Shown here: piece after piece, positions 9,003-18,045 of the stretch
Position numbering within the stretch: position 1 is the stretch's first letter
How the letters are laid out: every line of letters begins with the position of its first letter
Assembly: GCF_900100705.1 (NCBI RefSeq)
Contig: NZ_FNCH01000002.1
Coordinates: 186,001-250,000, forward strand
Direction: 5' to 3'
From: Pedobacter terrae
GTDB taxonomy: Bacteria; Bacteroidota; Bacteroidia; Sphingobacteriales; Sphingobacteriaceae
Length of the DNA: 64,000 nucleotides
Translations under genes and position numbers: made by a program
Notes under the pieces: generated by a model
What the model saw: the letters and a program-made list of their open reading frames with translations, nothing else
What the model was told of the DNA's origin: nothing
The model's database searches: none

Positions 9003-9797
9003 TTAACGGCTCACGAAAAACTTGATATAGATCCATAATCCTGCATAAAACAATAGTGAAAGGCTAAAAAGTACGGCCATCACGAGTCCAATTTGTTGCC
9101 AGAAACTCGCTTTCTTTTTTGCTATCCCAGCCTTATCCGGAAAGTAGCCTGGCTTAATTAATGCAGCTGCCGATATGAATATGATGACCCCGATAAACCA
9201 GCGCATCCGATAAATCATGTCTTTTAAATGAATCCAGCGCGCAACTGTTTTGTCTGCAAAAGTGCTACGCACAGCGGTCACATATACGCCCATAGCTGAG
9301 TCACCTATTTTCATATCAAGTTGCTTTTTATCCTTCAGATAGAAATAAGCATATGGCCTTGCCTCCATTTTCCTTGCCTGCCCATTCCTTAGAATAGTAA
9401 CTTCGGTATGGTGGAAACCTGATTTGCGTTTAAATACTTTGTGTACCTCCAATATTTTTACCTGCGTAAAGTTTTGCCCGTTAAAGGCAGCATCCCACAA
9501 TAAGTTGCTTTGTATAAACATGTATTCGGTTGCAAAAATCAATAGCGCACTATATCCCACCAGGTAGCCCACAAAACCATACCATTTAACTTTTGCAGCA
9601 AATCCTGTCCTTAACGTCGCATATATAACAACTGGTGACACCCCAATGGCTACCCATTTTAGCAGGCCAAACGTGGATTTGATTTCAATCATTTCAAATG
9701 TGAAGCGTGAAGCCAGGTAGATGAAGAACCACAAACATAAATAGCTGATGACAAAAGGTATTTCTGCGCTGCGGAATTTACTTTTTGCGTTCATCAT
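9003..9797 (-). CDS. Multi-pass membrane protein of unknown function
   Basis: A 264-residue protein with about five hydrophobic segments: near residues 14-33, 45-62, 73-93, 196-214 and 235-261. Between the third and fourth lies a soluble region of about 100 residues with beta-like character. I do not recognise the family. It has no obvious operon partner; the downstream neighbour is convergent and the upstream gene is 276 bases away. Confidence 0.6.
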   Translation of the reverse strand: MMNAKSKFRSAEIPFVISYLCLWFFIYLASRFTFEMIEIKSTFGLLKWVAIGVSPVVIYATLRTGFAAKVKWYGFVGYLVGYSALLIFATEYMFIQSNLLWDAAFNGQNFTQVKILEVHKVFKRKSGFHHTEVTILRNGQARKMEARPYAYFYLKDKKQLDMKIGDSAMGVYVTAVRSTFADKTVARWIHLKDMIYRMRWFIGVIIFISAAALIKPGYFPDKAGIAKKKASFWQQIGLVMAVLFSLSLLFYAGLWIYIKFFVSR

Positions 9798-10073
9798 ATA
9801 TATTATTTTCCGTATGGCTGAATAGTGGGATTATCAATATTTGAGATATTTTGAAAAGTGATGATTGTTGTGGTACGATCAAAGTATCAGAATTGAGCAT
9901 TGGTTAAATCTTTTATCTCATCTGGCCTTCTTTCGTTAATGTATTCAGAAAAAAGCCTGGTAACTGAAGCCTTAACAGGCTGTTCAAATCATTCGAAGAC
10001 GGTTGGTTAGAGGGCGGTAAATTTATCTTTGAAAGACAGGAACCAGAGGCTTCTAATCCCTGTCCTACAATCG

Positions 10074-10340
10074 TTAATCAGTATTTAAACCGCGGCCGGT
10101 TTTGTGCTGCAGTTGATCTATGCGCTTCGATGCTTCCGATTTCGTTAGGTTTTCATCAAATTCCTCGCCAGCTTCATCAGAAAGCGTTTTCAAGTAAGAT
10201 CCCTGTGCACCTGTCATCGGCTCATCTCCGGTGGTCCAGTCATCCGGGTTCTTAATGGTATTGTCACCAGTTAGTCCTTTAGCGGATCCGCTTGAATCTT
10301 TTTCACCATCAAACATTTCATTTTCTTCGTTATTCGCCAT
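10074..10340 (-). CDS. DUF3072-family small protein
   Basis: An 88-residue hydrophilic protein. The C-terminal half (WTTGDEPMTGAQGSYLKTLS, then a EAGEEF..LTKSEASKRID block) matches the small DUF3072 family, which occurs widely in bacteria, often near stress genes; its function is unknown. The start at 10340 (MANNEENEM) is preferred over the upstream in-frame ATG because the latter would add a stretch that looks like 5' leader. The upstream region contains an A-rich ribosome-binding region. Confidence 0.75.
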   Translation of the reverse strand: MANNEENEMFDGEKDSSGSAKGLTGDNTIKNPDDWTTGDEPMTGAQGSYLKTLSDEAGEEFDENLTKSEASKRIDQLQHKTGRGLNTD

Positions 10341-10384
10341 GATATCATTTTTAAATTCTATTAATAAACAAGTGAAATAAGCCA

Positions 10385-10543
10385 ATGTTTGATTTTGTGA
10401 ACCGGAAAAAGGATTTTTTGGCGAATAGAAAAATAGCTAATGGAAAAATATTACGCCAGGCCTATAGTATTCTAGCTAAAGGAAAGACCTTTACACGGCG
10501 TTATGATATTGATTACACCCGCCTGGAGCTAGAGGAAAAATAA
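10385..10543 (+). CDS. Short basic ORF, 52 aa, doubtful
   Basis: An ATG at 10385 opens a 52-codon basic frame (MFDFVNRKKDFLANRKIANG ... DIDYTRLELEEK). The composition is protein-like and resembles the C-terminal tail of a transposase, but I cannot assign it. It may be a remnant of a longer gene whose 5' part is lost, since the divergent DUF3072 gene starts just upstream. Confidence 0.3.
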   Translation: MFDFVNRKKDFLANRKIANGKILRQAYSILAKGKTFTRRYDIDYTRLELEEK

Positions 10544-10698
10544 AGGAAGATATCAGCGCCACCGGTAAAGGCCCGGCTGAAGGCTTTTTGATGAACAAAC
10601 AAAAGCGACCAGAGAGGATATTTAATCCATCGAAGTTGCAATTGCTAAAACCCCGGTTTACGCTACCCATCATGTTTTTTGGATGCTCCGGCTGTTAA

Positions 10699-12363
10699 CT
10701 ATTCTTTAAGTGCGAGGCGTTGTTTTTGTTCCAGCAATAATGCTTTAAGTTCACTATAGCTAACTTTCTGCACGCCTATATTATGATCAATTGCCAAAGC
10801 GGCAGCTGTTGCCGCTGATTCTGCTAAAATCATAAACACCGGTTCCATGCGAATTGAACCGTATGCAATATGTGAAGAAGAAAGACATACCGGAACCAGG
10901 AGGTTGCTACACTCTTTCGCTTTGGGCACAATCGCATCATATGAAATGCTATACGGTTTAGGCGCTGTCACTCCAATATCTCCCTCATTTTGTACATACC
11001 CTTCTGCTGTAATGTATCGCTGTGTATTATGGGAGTCTAATGCATAGGAACCCATACCAATCGGCTTCGGAACACTTTTTTTACCCAACACCTCGTGTTC
11101 AGTTAACACATAATCGCTTATCATTCTTCGTGCTTCACGTACATAAATCTGATATGGCCAATTTTCATTATCAACAAATTCATCTTTTGCAAGCCCCCAT
11201 TTTTGCATTGCCGTTCTATATAATTCCGGCACCTTTATATCATTAGCCATAAAATACATCAAACCTTTCTGGTAATCTTCATGTGCCTTGATGATCTTTT
11301 TTCTTTCTTCGTAGGAAGCTTCAGGATATTCATAATTCATACCGATGAAATCTGTGCTGAAAGGGCCATGGTTATTGGTATCCGTTTTCCTGTTTGGTAT
11401 AGGATCATATTTATCAAAAAGTTCACTCCAGCCGCTTTGAAAAAGACGCGCCAATATTTCATAGTTCATACGATCATAGTGATCAGGCCTTGCAAAGGCC
11501 TTTCGGTGTTCCGGTTTATCAGTAAGACACATCCTGTAGCAATAAGCTTGCAATTTACGGTCTCCGCTACCTTTCATTGCCAGGGGCTCTTCAGATACAC
11601 CAGGCAGCAGACCACTGTTTTTATCACCTGATACCCGATACGGGCTGATGTTTGTTGTAAAATGATGATTGTGCTGAAAAACCAATGGCTGAACACCATT
11701 CCAGGTTTCCTGATATACCGAACTGGCTTCCCTTCCGATGTGATAGCTCACCCCCGCAGCGGCCATCAGGTCGCCCTCATAGGTTGCGTCGATGAACATT
11801 TTACCTTTAAAGTATTTGCCAGATAATGTCCGGATACCCGAAATGACGCTCTCCCGCATCTCGACCCCTTTTTTTCTATCCAGCCATTCCCCGCGGAACA
11901 CCTGTAGGTTATTTTCGCTCACGAAATCCTCCATAATGGATTCAGCAACATGTGGCTCAAAAATCCACATGGTTCTGTCAGCTCCATCAATTGCAGGCGT
12001 GCCCTGCCCTTTATTTCCGTATTCTTCTTTTTGTTGCCATTTCCAGGCCTCCCTGTTCTGGTAGTGCAAATAAACACGATGATAAAATTCTCTGGCTATG
12101 CCACCAATCACCGACTTATTTCCGGTATCCGTGAATCCCAATCCGGAAGAGGAAAGTCCGCCCAGGTGTTTGTCTGGGGAAACCACAATGACTGATTTTC
12201 CGGAGCGCGAAGCTTGCACTGCAGCAATGATAGCCGCAGAAGTCCCTCCGTAAACAACAATATCTGCCTGATGGGTTAGTCCGGTTTCTGCATATGCATA
12301 AGAAGGCAATTTTGCCAGGAATAAAACGGCTAGAACTAAATGTTTTAAATATTGGCAATTCAT
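10699..12363 (-). CDS. Exported FAD-dependent oxidoreductase (FAD_oxidored family)
   Basis: A 554-residue protein with a signal peptide (LVLAVLFLAKLPSYAYA, cleavage near residue 25) followed by a Rossmann FAD-binding motif (DIVVYGGTSAAIIAAVQASRSG; G-G-T-S-A-A variant of GxGxxG) and the FAD_oxidored blocks GGLSSSGLGFTD, FIDATYEGDLMAAAGVSYHIGRE and the C-terminal VPVCLSSSHIAYGSIRMEPV. Such proteins are common in Bacteroidota polysaccharide-use loci and are sometimes labelled xanthan lyase; the substrate is unknown. The start directly abuts the stop of the upstream SGNH-like fragment, so the two were once an operon. Confidence 0.82.
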   Translation of the reverse strand: MNCQYLKHLVLAVLFLAKLPSYAYAETGLTHQADIVVYGGTSAAIIAAVQASRSGKSVIVVSPDKHLGGLSSSGLGFTDTGNKSVIGGIAREFYHRVYLHYQNREAWKWQQKEEYGNKGQGTPAIDGADRTMWIFEPHVAESIMEDFVSENNLQVFRGEWLDRKKGVEMRESVISGIRTLSGKYFKGKMFIDATYEGDLMAAAGVSYHIGREASSVYQETWNGVQPLVFQHNHHFTTNISPYRVSGDKNSGLLPGVSEEPLAMKGSGDRKLQAYCYRMCLTDKPEHRKAFARPDHYDRMNYEILARLFQSGWSELFDKYDPIPNRKTDTNNHGPFSTDFIGMNYEYPEASYEERKKIIKAHEDYQKGLMYFMANDIKVPELYRTAMQKWGLAKDEFVDNENWPYQIYVREARRMISDYVLTEHEVLGKKSVPKPIGMGSYALDSHNTQRYITAEGYVQNEGDIGVTAPKPYSISYDAIVPKAKECSNLLVPVCLSSSHIAYGSIRMEPVFMILAESAATAAALAIDHNIGVQKVSYSELKALLLEQKQRLALKE

Positions 12364-12364
12364 T

Positions 12365-12658
12365 TCAGGATAATAATTTACTTAAATATACCGCATACCT
12401 GTCTTTATCTATGAACCCGTCTCTTCCGGTTACACTATCCCCGAAGCAAACTATAGATTTAGAACCATCTAAATGATTTGCTTTCAAATATTCGTACACG
12501 GAGCGGGCGATAAACCGGTATCCATTGGTTGTTGGATGGATTCCATCGGTTTTACCGGCATTTGCAAAATTCTGGATAAGCGAATCTTGTTCAGTTCCTA
12601 CCTTATCCATTCCCAATGCTGTAACAACACCTGTTTTTATTAGCTGTCTTCTTTTCAT
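12365..12658 (-). pseudogene. Scrambled SGNH/GDSL hydrolase remnant
   Basis: The frame begins with a twin-arginine-like leader (MKRRQLIKTGVVTALG), jumps to a C-terminal SGNH block (GKTDGIHPTTNGYRFIA, carrying the catalytic D-x-x-H) and then ends with an N-terminal SGNH block (SIVCFGDSVTGRDGF, the GDS motif). The order of blocks is inverted relative to the family, and the roughly 150 residues in between are absent. This can be explained by an internal deletion in a tandem or two-domain gene. It is unlikely to be active. The start at the inner ATG (12658) fits the leader best. Confidence 0.6.
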
Positions 12659-13298
12659 TATTTTAAATAAGAATTGCCTCCCCCGTCCCCCGTTCCTTAT
12701 GCTCAAATAAACTGATTTCTACTTCACGAGGGATGTAAATATACTTTGGTTAGAAAGAAGCTTGATTAAATAAATATAGCAATTTGTTTTGATCATCAAT
12801 GAAACGGCATATAATCCTTATCCGAATACCTAAATGGTTAATGAAGAAATCAGCTTCAAACCTATGGTCGTGAGCAATGAGGTAAGCCTGCTTTTTGATA
12901 GGCCTTTGTTGAACTTTTCAGCATCAACCTTAAGTCGTTCCCTGCTTTCTGGAATGTTACCTGGCAAACAGGTATTTCAAAGAGAAGTTTCTTTGCCTCC
13001 TTCCACCGATCTTCAGCCTAATTTCTAAGCATGGTGCTAATTCTTTCTTCGCAATTTAGCTAATCCTTTTAGCCTGGCAGTTAAAATCATGTAAAAGGTC
13101 AGCCAGAATAATCATCACTCCGTAAGGGCAATTTTAATCTTCTAGCTTAAAGCGGATATGTTGTCCTGACTTAAGTTATCATTGACTGGTATCATCAGGC
13201 CCAATTCCTCTTTCAAGGTATGCGACAGAAAGTGTGCTGAATCCAATACCTATTCGGCCACTATGGTAAAAACAGGCTTAAATAGCGTTCAAAGGCAC
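12659..13298. other. Stretch without a convincing gene
   Basis: About 640 bases. An open frame at 12834-13028 has no recognisable feature. The region separates ordinary chromosome from the tRNA scar and may be integration debris. Confidence 0.45.
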
Positions 13299-13336
13299 AA
13301 AAAAGCCCTCCAGTTTATACTGAAAGGCGATTTTTT
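13299..13336 (-). terminator. Possible terminator downstream of the tRNA remnant
   Basis: On the minus strand, six bases past the tRNA acceptor, the sequence forms an interrupted hairpin (GCC-x-CAGT / CTGG-x-GGC) flanked by A-run and T-run (GGGCTTTTTTG). It fits a Rho-independent terminator belonging to the original tRNA gene. Confidence 0.5.
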
Positions 13337-13341
13337 GTCAG

Positions 13342-13388
13342 TGGGCCCACCTGGGCTCGAACCAGGGACCAAAAGATTATGAGTCTTC
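13342..13388 (-). pseudogene. 3' half of a tRNA with anticodon CAU (attachment-site-like scar)
   Basis: Minus strand: anticodon arm GAAGA-CTCATAA-TCTTT (anticodon CAT), variable loop TGGTC, T arm CCTGG-TTCGAGC-CCAGG, acceptor 3' strand TGGGCCC. The matching 5' acceptor strand (GGGCCCA) and a D arm are not present upstream. A 3' tRNA half of this kind is what site-specific integration by a tyrosine integrase leaves at one end of an island. It is possibly tRNA-Met or tRNA-Ile(CAU). Confidence 0.7.
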
Positions 13389-13509
13389 TAGCCTATCCGT
13401 CATATAATGGACAAAAATCTTCGTTTCTAACTTACAGAAGCAATTTAATTACTTTTTTTAGAAATCACAAAATTTAACCCGTAACTTATTTGTAACGTTT
13501 TTTGAATAT

Positions 13510-14010
13510 TCAGATTTTATCTACATCGAATAAAAAAGCTTCATTATCTCGACTGCAAAGCATTACCCTAAAATATTTTTTTTCAGGTAAATAAGATATT
13601 CCTACTGAATACAGATAATTATAAGGTTCTTTCACAAGACCGGATAATTTTATTCGGTCGCCGGGCCTCAAGTAATCAAGTTTGGCTTCAACAGCAAGAA
13701 TGTTAGACGAATTATTTAAACGATGATGAACTATTATATCCGGCCTGATTGATATTAGTACGCCATTTTCTATTTCTAGCATTTTAGCGCCTTCATTCAC
13801 ATTCTTGTTATATTCAAGATCAATATCCAAATTTGCAGGAAACTCATCATGAAAAACACTCGGATAACACAACTCAAGAAAACGTGCTAATCTGTGATTT
13901 ATACATTCTTCTTTTACCCTTCGTTCCAACAATATCTGATCGGCAAAGGCTAAGGATCTTAAGGATTCTTCTAACCAGCTTCTAATGTTATCAGTCTTAT
14001 ATTCATGCAT
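13510..14010 (-). CDS. Putative PD-(D/E)XK nuclease-like protein
   Basis: A 166-residue protein with the signature of a PD-(D/E)XK nuclease core: RPDIIVHHR (residues about 93-101) followed by ILAVEAKLDY (about 108-117), i.e. the D ... E-x-K triad on adjacent strands. The N-terminal 80 residues are helical. No HTH or other fused domain is visible. It stands at the edge of the defence island beside a broken Schlafen gene, which suits a restriction or defence role. The family name is unknown to me. Confidence 0.6.
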   Translation of the reverse strand: MHEYKTDNIRSWLEESLRSLAFADQILLERRVKEECINHRLARFLELCYPSVFHDEFPANLDIDLEYNKNVNEGAKMLEIENGVLISIRPDIIVHHRLNNSSNILAVEAKLDYLRPGDRIKLSGLVKEPYNYLYSVGISYLPEKKYFRVMLCSRDNEAFLFDVDKI

Positions 14011-14093
14011 AGTATTAAATGTTTCTCAATGTCCATCTTTGATGAAGTTGCTTTATCCGATCTAGGAAAAGCGGATCGACAACTGACTCTTTT

Positions 14094-14651
14094 CTAGTTT
14101 GCCCCATCGTATTTAATGCTTATTTTCCCCGAAAGGCAGGGTTCAATATTTTTTAGTTCTATAGAATTTGCCAGTACATGATTATTAAAGTCTTTACTTT
14201 CTTGATCATCTTTGAACAGAAGAAAAGGTGCTCCACTTCCTCTTGAAATAATTATTTCTATAACGATATGAAGAAGTAAGATAATATGGTTTGTTAGGAG
14301 TATCAAAAATAGGTAAAACGTCGATAATTTTATCTTCAAAAACTAAAGTATTTAGCTCAATTAATGGTTGGACGTCAACTGCAAACTCCTGCGCCCTAAT
14401 AAAATCAATAAATCGGTTTGATTTTTCTGGTTAACTTCTCCATTCGATAAACCTTTTATTGTACAACCATCATTAGGATCTGCCACACCAAAAATCAAAT
14501 ATCGTTCTCCCTTATCCAGACTTTTAGCAAGGCTCAATATGTGGTGTAGTGAAGCTGCGTTATTTTCATGTGTTTTCTCTTTAAAGTCCCAATGATCTCC
14601 TTCTCCTTTCGAATTTATAAGGGCTTCTATTTTGCATTTGAGCATTATCAT
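14094..14651 (-). pseudogene. Broken Schlafen AlbA_2 domain gene
   Basis: From 14651 the minus-strand frame encodes an AlbA_2 start (DHWDFKEKTH ... KGERYLIFGVADPNDGCTIKG). The conserved text then moves to the next frame (FIDFIRAQEFAVDVQPLIEL and then TLVFEDKIIDVLPIFDTPNK, then PYYLTS) near 14420, and moves again near 14270 (RGSGAPFLLF ...). Two frameshifts split one AlbA_2 ORF, so the gene is dead unless the breaks are sequencing errors. AlbA_2 proteins bind nucleic acid and often occur in defence islands. A second, intact AlbA_2 gene lies at 39114-40145. Confidence 0.7.
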
Positions 14652-15085
14652 CTAGTCAACTTTAACCATAAGTTGCCATTATGTAGGTATACTAGGTTAA
14701 TATTTTGTAAAATGATCAAATTAAAAAAAAGTTAAACATATCTCTTATCTCGGCGACCGGTTTTTCTCAACATTCCAATTATCAGGGATTGAGAGTATAC
14801 CTTTAATTTAACAGTCTTCGATAATAGCGATTACCGCCCTTACGATTGCAATCTAAATTTTGCTTATCTAGTGTGAACTCCTTTGTTCCCAAGGTCAAAG
14901 CATCTGGCCATTTTGAAGAAATTCCACAAGCTTTTTTTGGAGTTTGCAACAAATATTAGAATTTTTAATAATACTGGAAACTTGCAAGCCTATTAAAATA
15001 GAATTCCTCGTTTCGAAAAACACAGACACCTTTCGGCTGAATTCCAGTAACTTTGCGATTAGAATTTAAACTAAACGATAAAGCA
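14652..15085. other. Divergent intergenic region, no gene seen
   Basis: About 430 AT-rich bases between the broken AlbA_2 gene (minus) and the GYF-HEPN gene (plus). It presumably holds both promoters; no exact TTTG/TAnnTTTG pair was found by eye. Confidence 0.45.
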
Positions 15086-17029
15086 GTGAGTCAATACTTT
15101 TACTTAAATGATGATAAAAAATGGGTTGGGCCTTACAGCGTGACACGTATGATTTTTGCCGTAATTCAATCAGAAATTCACCTGCATACTCCAGTATGGT
15201 CAAAAAAAACCAGTGATGGTAGTAGCGACCATCCCTCGAAATGCGTTCGAAAAAGAACTATTGCACATCAGCTTTCTTTCTTACCGCTGTGGTTGTTTCC
15301 CGTCAATACGAAAGCAATCCTTCAAAACTGGAAGAGAAGTATAGTGAAACAATTTAAAAGAAATGATGGCACAGAAGCAATCCTTGCAAACCCGATAGAA
15401 GCTGGAAACTTATTAAATGGGGTAGCTTTAAAGCATATCCTTCCGTCACTATCAGCTATACTTGATTTTAATGCAGGCGGTAAATTCGAAGTTACCTTAT
15501 CATATTTTACTCGTGAACAAGAAGTTAAGTCCAGCACGTTTCCAGCCTATATAAAGCATTCAGAAGGTAAAGGATTTTCTTTTTCTATTGTCATGTACAC
15601 CTTACCAGAGGTGGGTGGGGTGATGTTTAAAGAATCATATGGACTACACAGGAAATTGTTTCTTAAAAATCAATCAGTAATAATAGAAGTAGCTGAAAAT
15701 TCTACATCTAATTTCACTACTCGCTATCCTTACCAGCCACAGGTGCTTAAAGGTAACTTCAGCAACCTAAAGACATTAACAACTTCTCAATATAACAACG
15801 GGTTTCAACGTTTGATAGTCTCCGTTAATGATACCGACTTCATCAGTCCGGCATCAATTGTTCAATCTTCCGGCCAACTTGTCTGTGATAAGGAAGCGTT
15901 CAATTCCCATGAATCGACAATGGGCCCAAGATTTCGTGTGGGAATCTCTTATATAGATATGCAAATCGAAGGCTACCGATATCACATTTATGAGTTAAAA
16001 GATTACTGCCTGGTAATTGACAGTCAGCAAATTCAAGATCATGAATTATTCAGAATACATTCAAACGCCATTAGAAAAGGTTTAGCGGTTCTTTCTGGTA
16101 AATATTATGCCGATGAGACTTATTATTTGACTTCTGGCGATCAAAATTTCGAAAACATCGATGGCCTTTGGTACGTTTTTGAAAATGCAACTGCTATTTC
16201 TTTAAGGAGAATTGTGAACATGGTCATCTACGATCAGCATGGTAAAGATATTGAAGCGGAGTTGCCGCAAGGCAGTACCTTTAGAGATACGATGCCAATT
16301 GAAATATTTGAAAATTTATGTCTTAAATTAATACAGGAGGATGAAATTTTACGAACTGCTGAGCTGGTAATCAGTGCAATGGATAATCCAGATCCCGTTC
16401 AGCAAGGAGCGATGTATTCAGTCGCTTTAGAAACGATTACCGGCCTTTTAAGTAAAATCAACGAAGATAAACTGAATCCCATACCGGATAAGAAGCTATT
16501 TAAAAAGCTCAACGACGAGCTAAAAACAGTCTTGAATGGCTATAGAGGGGATATTAGCCCTGAAGGGATGACTATTATTGGTATAAAACTAGGCAACTTG
16601 AATTCACCAACTAATCGTGATAAATTAGTTAAAACTTTCTATTTGTATGGTATAGCACTAACTAATGATGAAATTAAAACAATTAATGAACGTAATACCT
16701 ACCTACATGGTAATTCTCCTTTAGATGCTAAATTTGTTTTTGAATTGAGTGAGATATCTTTAAAGCTGCATAGTCTAATCTTAAAATTGCTACTTAAATA
16801 CATAGGATATAATGGCCACATCATTAACCTGGCGGTTTATGCATTTGCAAAGGATGAAGTTAGACTGCATGACTATATAAAAAATACTCAGCAAATTGCG
16901 ATTGATGGACAGGCGGAGATGGAGCGTTTAATAGATGAGGATAATAAAAAGGCTTTTGAGGCAGCCAAAGACAAATGGCTAAAAGCAATTGCAGAACATA
17001 CCTTATCTCCAATCATTGAGATTATTTAA
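15086..17029 (+). CDS. Large protein with N-terminal GYF_2-like and C-terminal HEPN-like domains
   Basis: A protein of about 647 residues. The first 35 residues (YFYLNDDKKWVGPYSV ... SEIHLHTPVW) read like a GYF_2 domain, a small module often found at the N-terminus of membrane or signalling proteins. The middle 450 residues are unrecognised. Near residue 550 the motif ERNTYLHG gives R-N-x-x-x-H, the active-site signature of HEPN ribonucleases, set in a helical region, as in ApeA-like abortive-infection proteins. I prefer the GTG at 15086 because the GYF-like text begins right after it; a TTG at 15053 would add 11 residues. It is a single gene, flanked by defence genes. An RNase-type abortive defence role is an inference. 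Confidence 0.6.
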   Translation: MSQYFYLNDDKKWVGPYSVTRMIFAVIQSEIHLHTPVWSKKTSDGSSDHPSKCVRKRTIAHQLSFLPLWLFPVNTKAILQNWKRSIVKQFKRNDGTEAILANPIEAGNLLNGVALKHILPSLSAILDFNAGGKFEVTLSYFTREQEVKSSTFPAYIKHSEGKGFSFSIVMYTLPEVGGVMFKESYGLHRKLFLKNQSVIIEVAENSTSNFTTRYPYQPQVLKGNFSNLKTLTTSQYNNGFQRLIVSVNDTDFISPASIVQSSGQLVCDKEAFNSHESTMGPRFRVGISYIDMQIEGYRYHIYELKDYCLVIDSQQIQDHELFRIHSNAIRKGLAVLSGKYYADETYYLTSGDQNFENIDGLWYVFENATAISLRRIVNMVIYDQHGKDIEAELPQGSTFRDTMPIEIFENLCLKLIQEDEILRTAELVISAMDNPDPVQQGAMYSVALETITGLLSKINEDKLNPIPDKKLFKKLNDELKTVLNGYRGDISPEGMTIIGIKLGNLNSPTNRDKLVKTFYLYGIALTNDEIKTINERNTYLHGNSPLDAKFVFELSEISLKLHSLILKLLLKYIGYNGHIINLAVYAFAKDEVRLHDYIKNTQQIAIDGQAEMERLIDEDNKKAFEAAKDKWLKAIAEHTLSPIIEII

Positions 17030-17200
17030 TTTTTGTTGGACGATATGCAGATGAATATGAAAAATTCGTCTACGCTAGGACTTTTCATTAATTTAAAAAC
17101 GCAACAAAATACAAGTATGTGATAGAGAAATAAAACTGCGTTTAGCAAGTTATAGACGGATAAAACTTACACTTAGATTAGATTCAAATATTCTCTATTG

Positions 17201-18028
17201 CTAATTTAATTCATTCAATATATTATCCAATGCATTGATATACACGGGCATTTGCTCCATATCAATACCAAACCGTTTTTCGATCATAATGTCGATGAGC
17301 GCATTTCCGTCTATCAGAATGATCGGCACGGCGCCATTGCGTCTGGTCGCTCCCAATGCATCTTTGGTAAATTTAGAAGTGGTAAAAATAATACCCTGTT
17401 CATATTCACCTTGTATCGCCCCACGGAATTTATCGATCTCTGTTCTGCCCACAGAACTATTCTTCCAACGCTTGCACTGAAAGGCAACATTCAAATGGGT
17501 AATGCCAACTTTCAGCTGTCCATGCCCATCAATCCCGCCATCCTTAACGTAGTTGGTCACCACCATTTTGCGGAAACCATAAACTTCCAATAACCGCTTG
17601 CCAAAAATTTCAAACGACTGTGGCGACATCTGTTGAAGCTGATCCAGCACCACTTTTTTAAACGCAATGGTGTGCTTAAGGTGGATCTCTTTGAGTTCAG
17701 AAATGATCGATTTAAGGTTTTCTGATTCCTTTCTTACTATTGTCTCGGATTTTACATCAGAGGCGCTCTGACCGACAACAGGTTTGTCTTTCAGCCAGTA
17801 GGTACCGTCCCTTAGGATCTGAAAATACTTCTCCAGCCTCGCTGAGGGAAAATCAAGGCCGACACAGTGTCTGCGCAGGCTCGCTTTTACAATATCCTGA
17901 GGCCTATCCGCATTAAAGCGATAGAGATCATGGGTAATGATAAAATCATAAATATCCCGGTAGAACATGGGCTTATCCACGCGTTTGAAGACCTCGATTA
18001 TCGCTTCGGGTATGGTTCTTTTTTTCAT
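17201..18028 (-). CDS. Mrr-family restriction endonuclease with N-terminal winged helix (HARE-like)
   Basis: A 275-residue nuclease. Residues 1-80 form a HARE-HTH-like winged helix (TIPEAIIEVFKRVDKPMFYRDI ... GTYWLKDKP), a module known from restriction enzymes and DNA glycosylases. Residues 130-265 are an Mrr catalytic core of the PD-(D/E)XK fold, with FGKRLLEVYGF, KDGGIDGHG and the catalytic FQCKRWK (Q-x-K variant). It follows dptH by 17 bases on the same strand as the last gene of the putative restriction operon. Mrr-like enzymes cut modified or foreign DNA, so here it may supply nuclease activity for Dpt restriction. Confidence 0.82.
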   Translation of the reverse strand: MKKRTIPEAIIEVFKRVDKPMFYRDIYDFIITHDLYRFNADRPQDIVKASLRRHCVGLDFPSARLEKYFQILRDGTYWLKDKPVVGQSASDVKSETIVRKESENLKSIISELKEIHLKHTIAFKKVVLDQLQQMSPQSFEIFGKRLLEVYGFRKMVVTNYVKDGGIDGHGQLKVGITHLNVAFQCKRWKNSSVGRTEIDKFRGAIQGEYEQGIIFTTSKFTKDALGATRRNGAVPIILIDGNALIDIMIEKRFGIDMEQMPVYINALDNILNELN

Positions 18029-18045
18029 TCTTCTTTCCTCTCTTT

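Noticed and set aside
13182..13382. Open frame ending in VGPPGLEPGTKRL
   Set aside because: This ending is a common artefact of translating across a tRNA 3' half, here the CAU tRNA remnant.
13342..13420. Complete tRNA gene at 13342
   Set aside because: The anticodon and T arms are good, but no 5' acceptor strand GGGCCCA and no D arm occur within 30 bases upstream.
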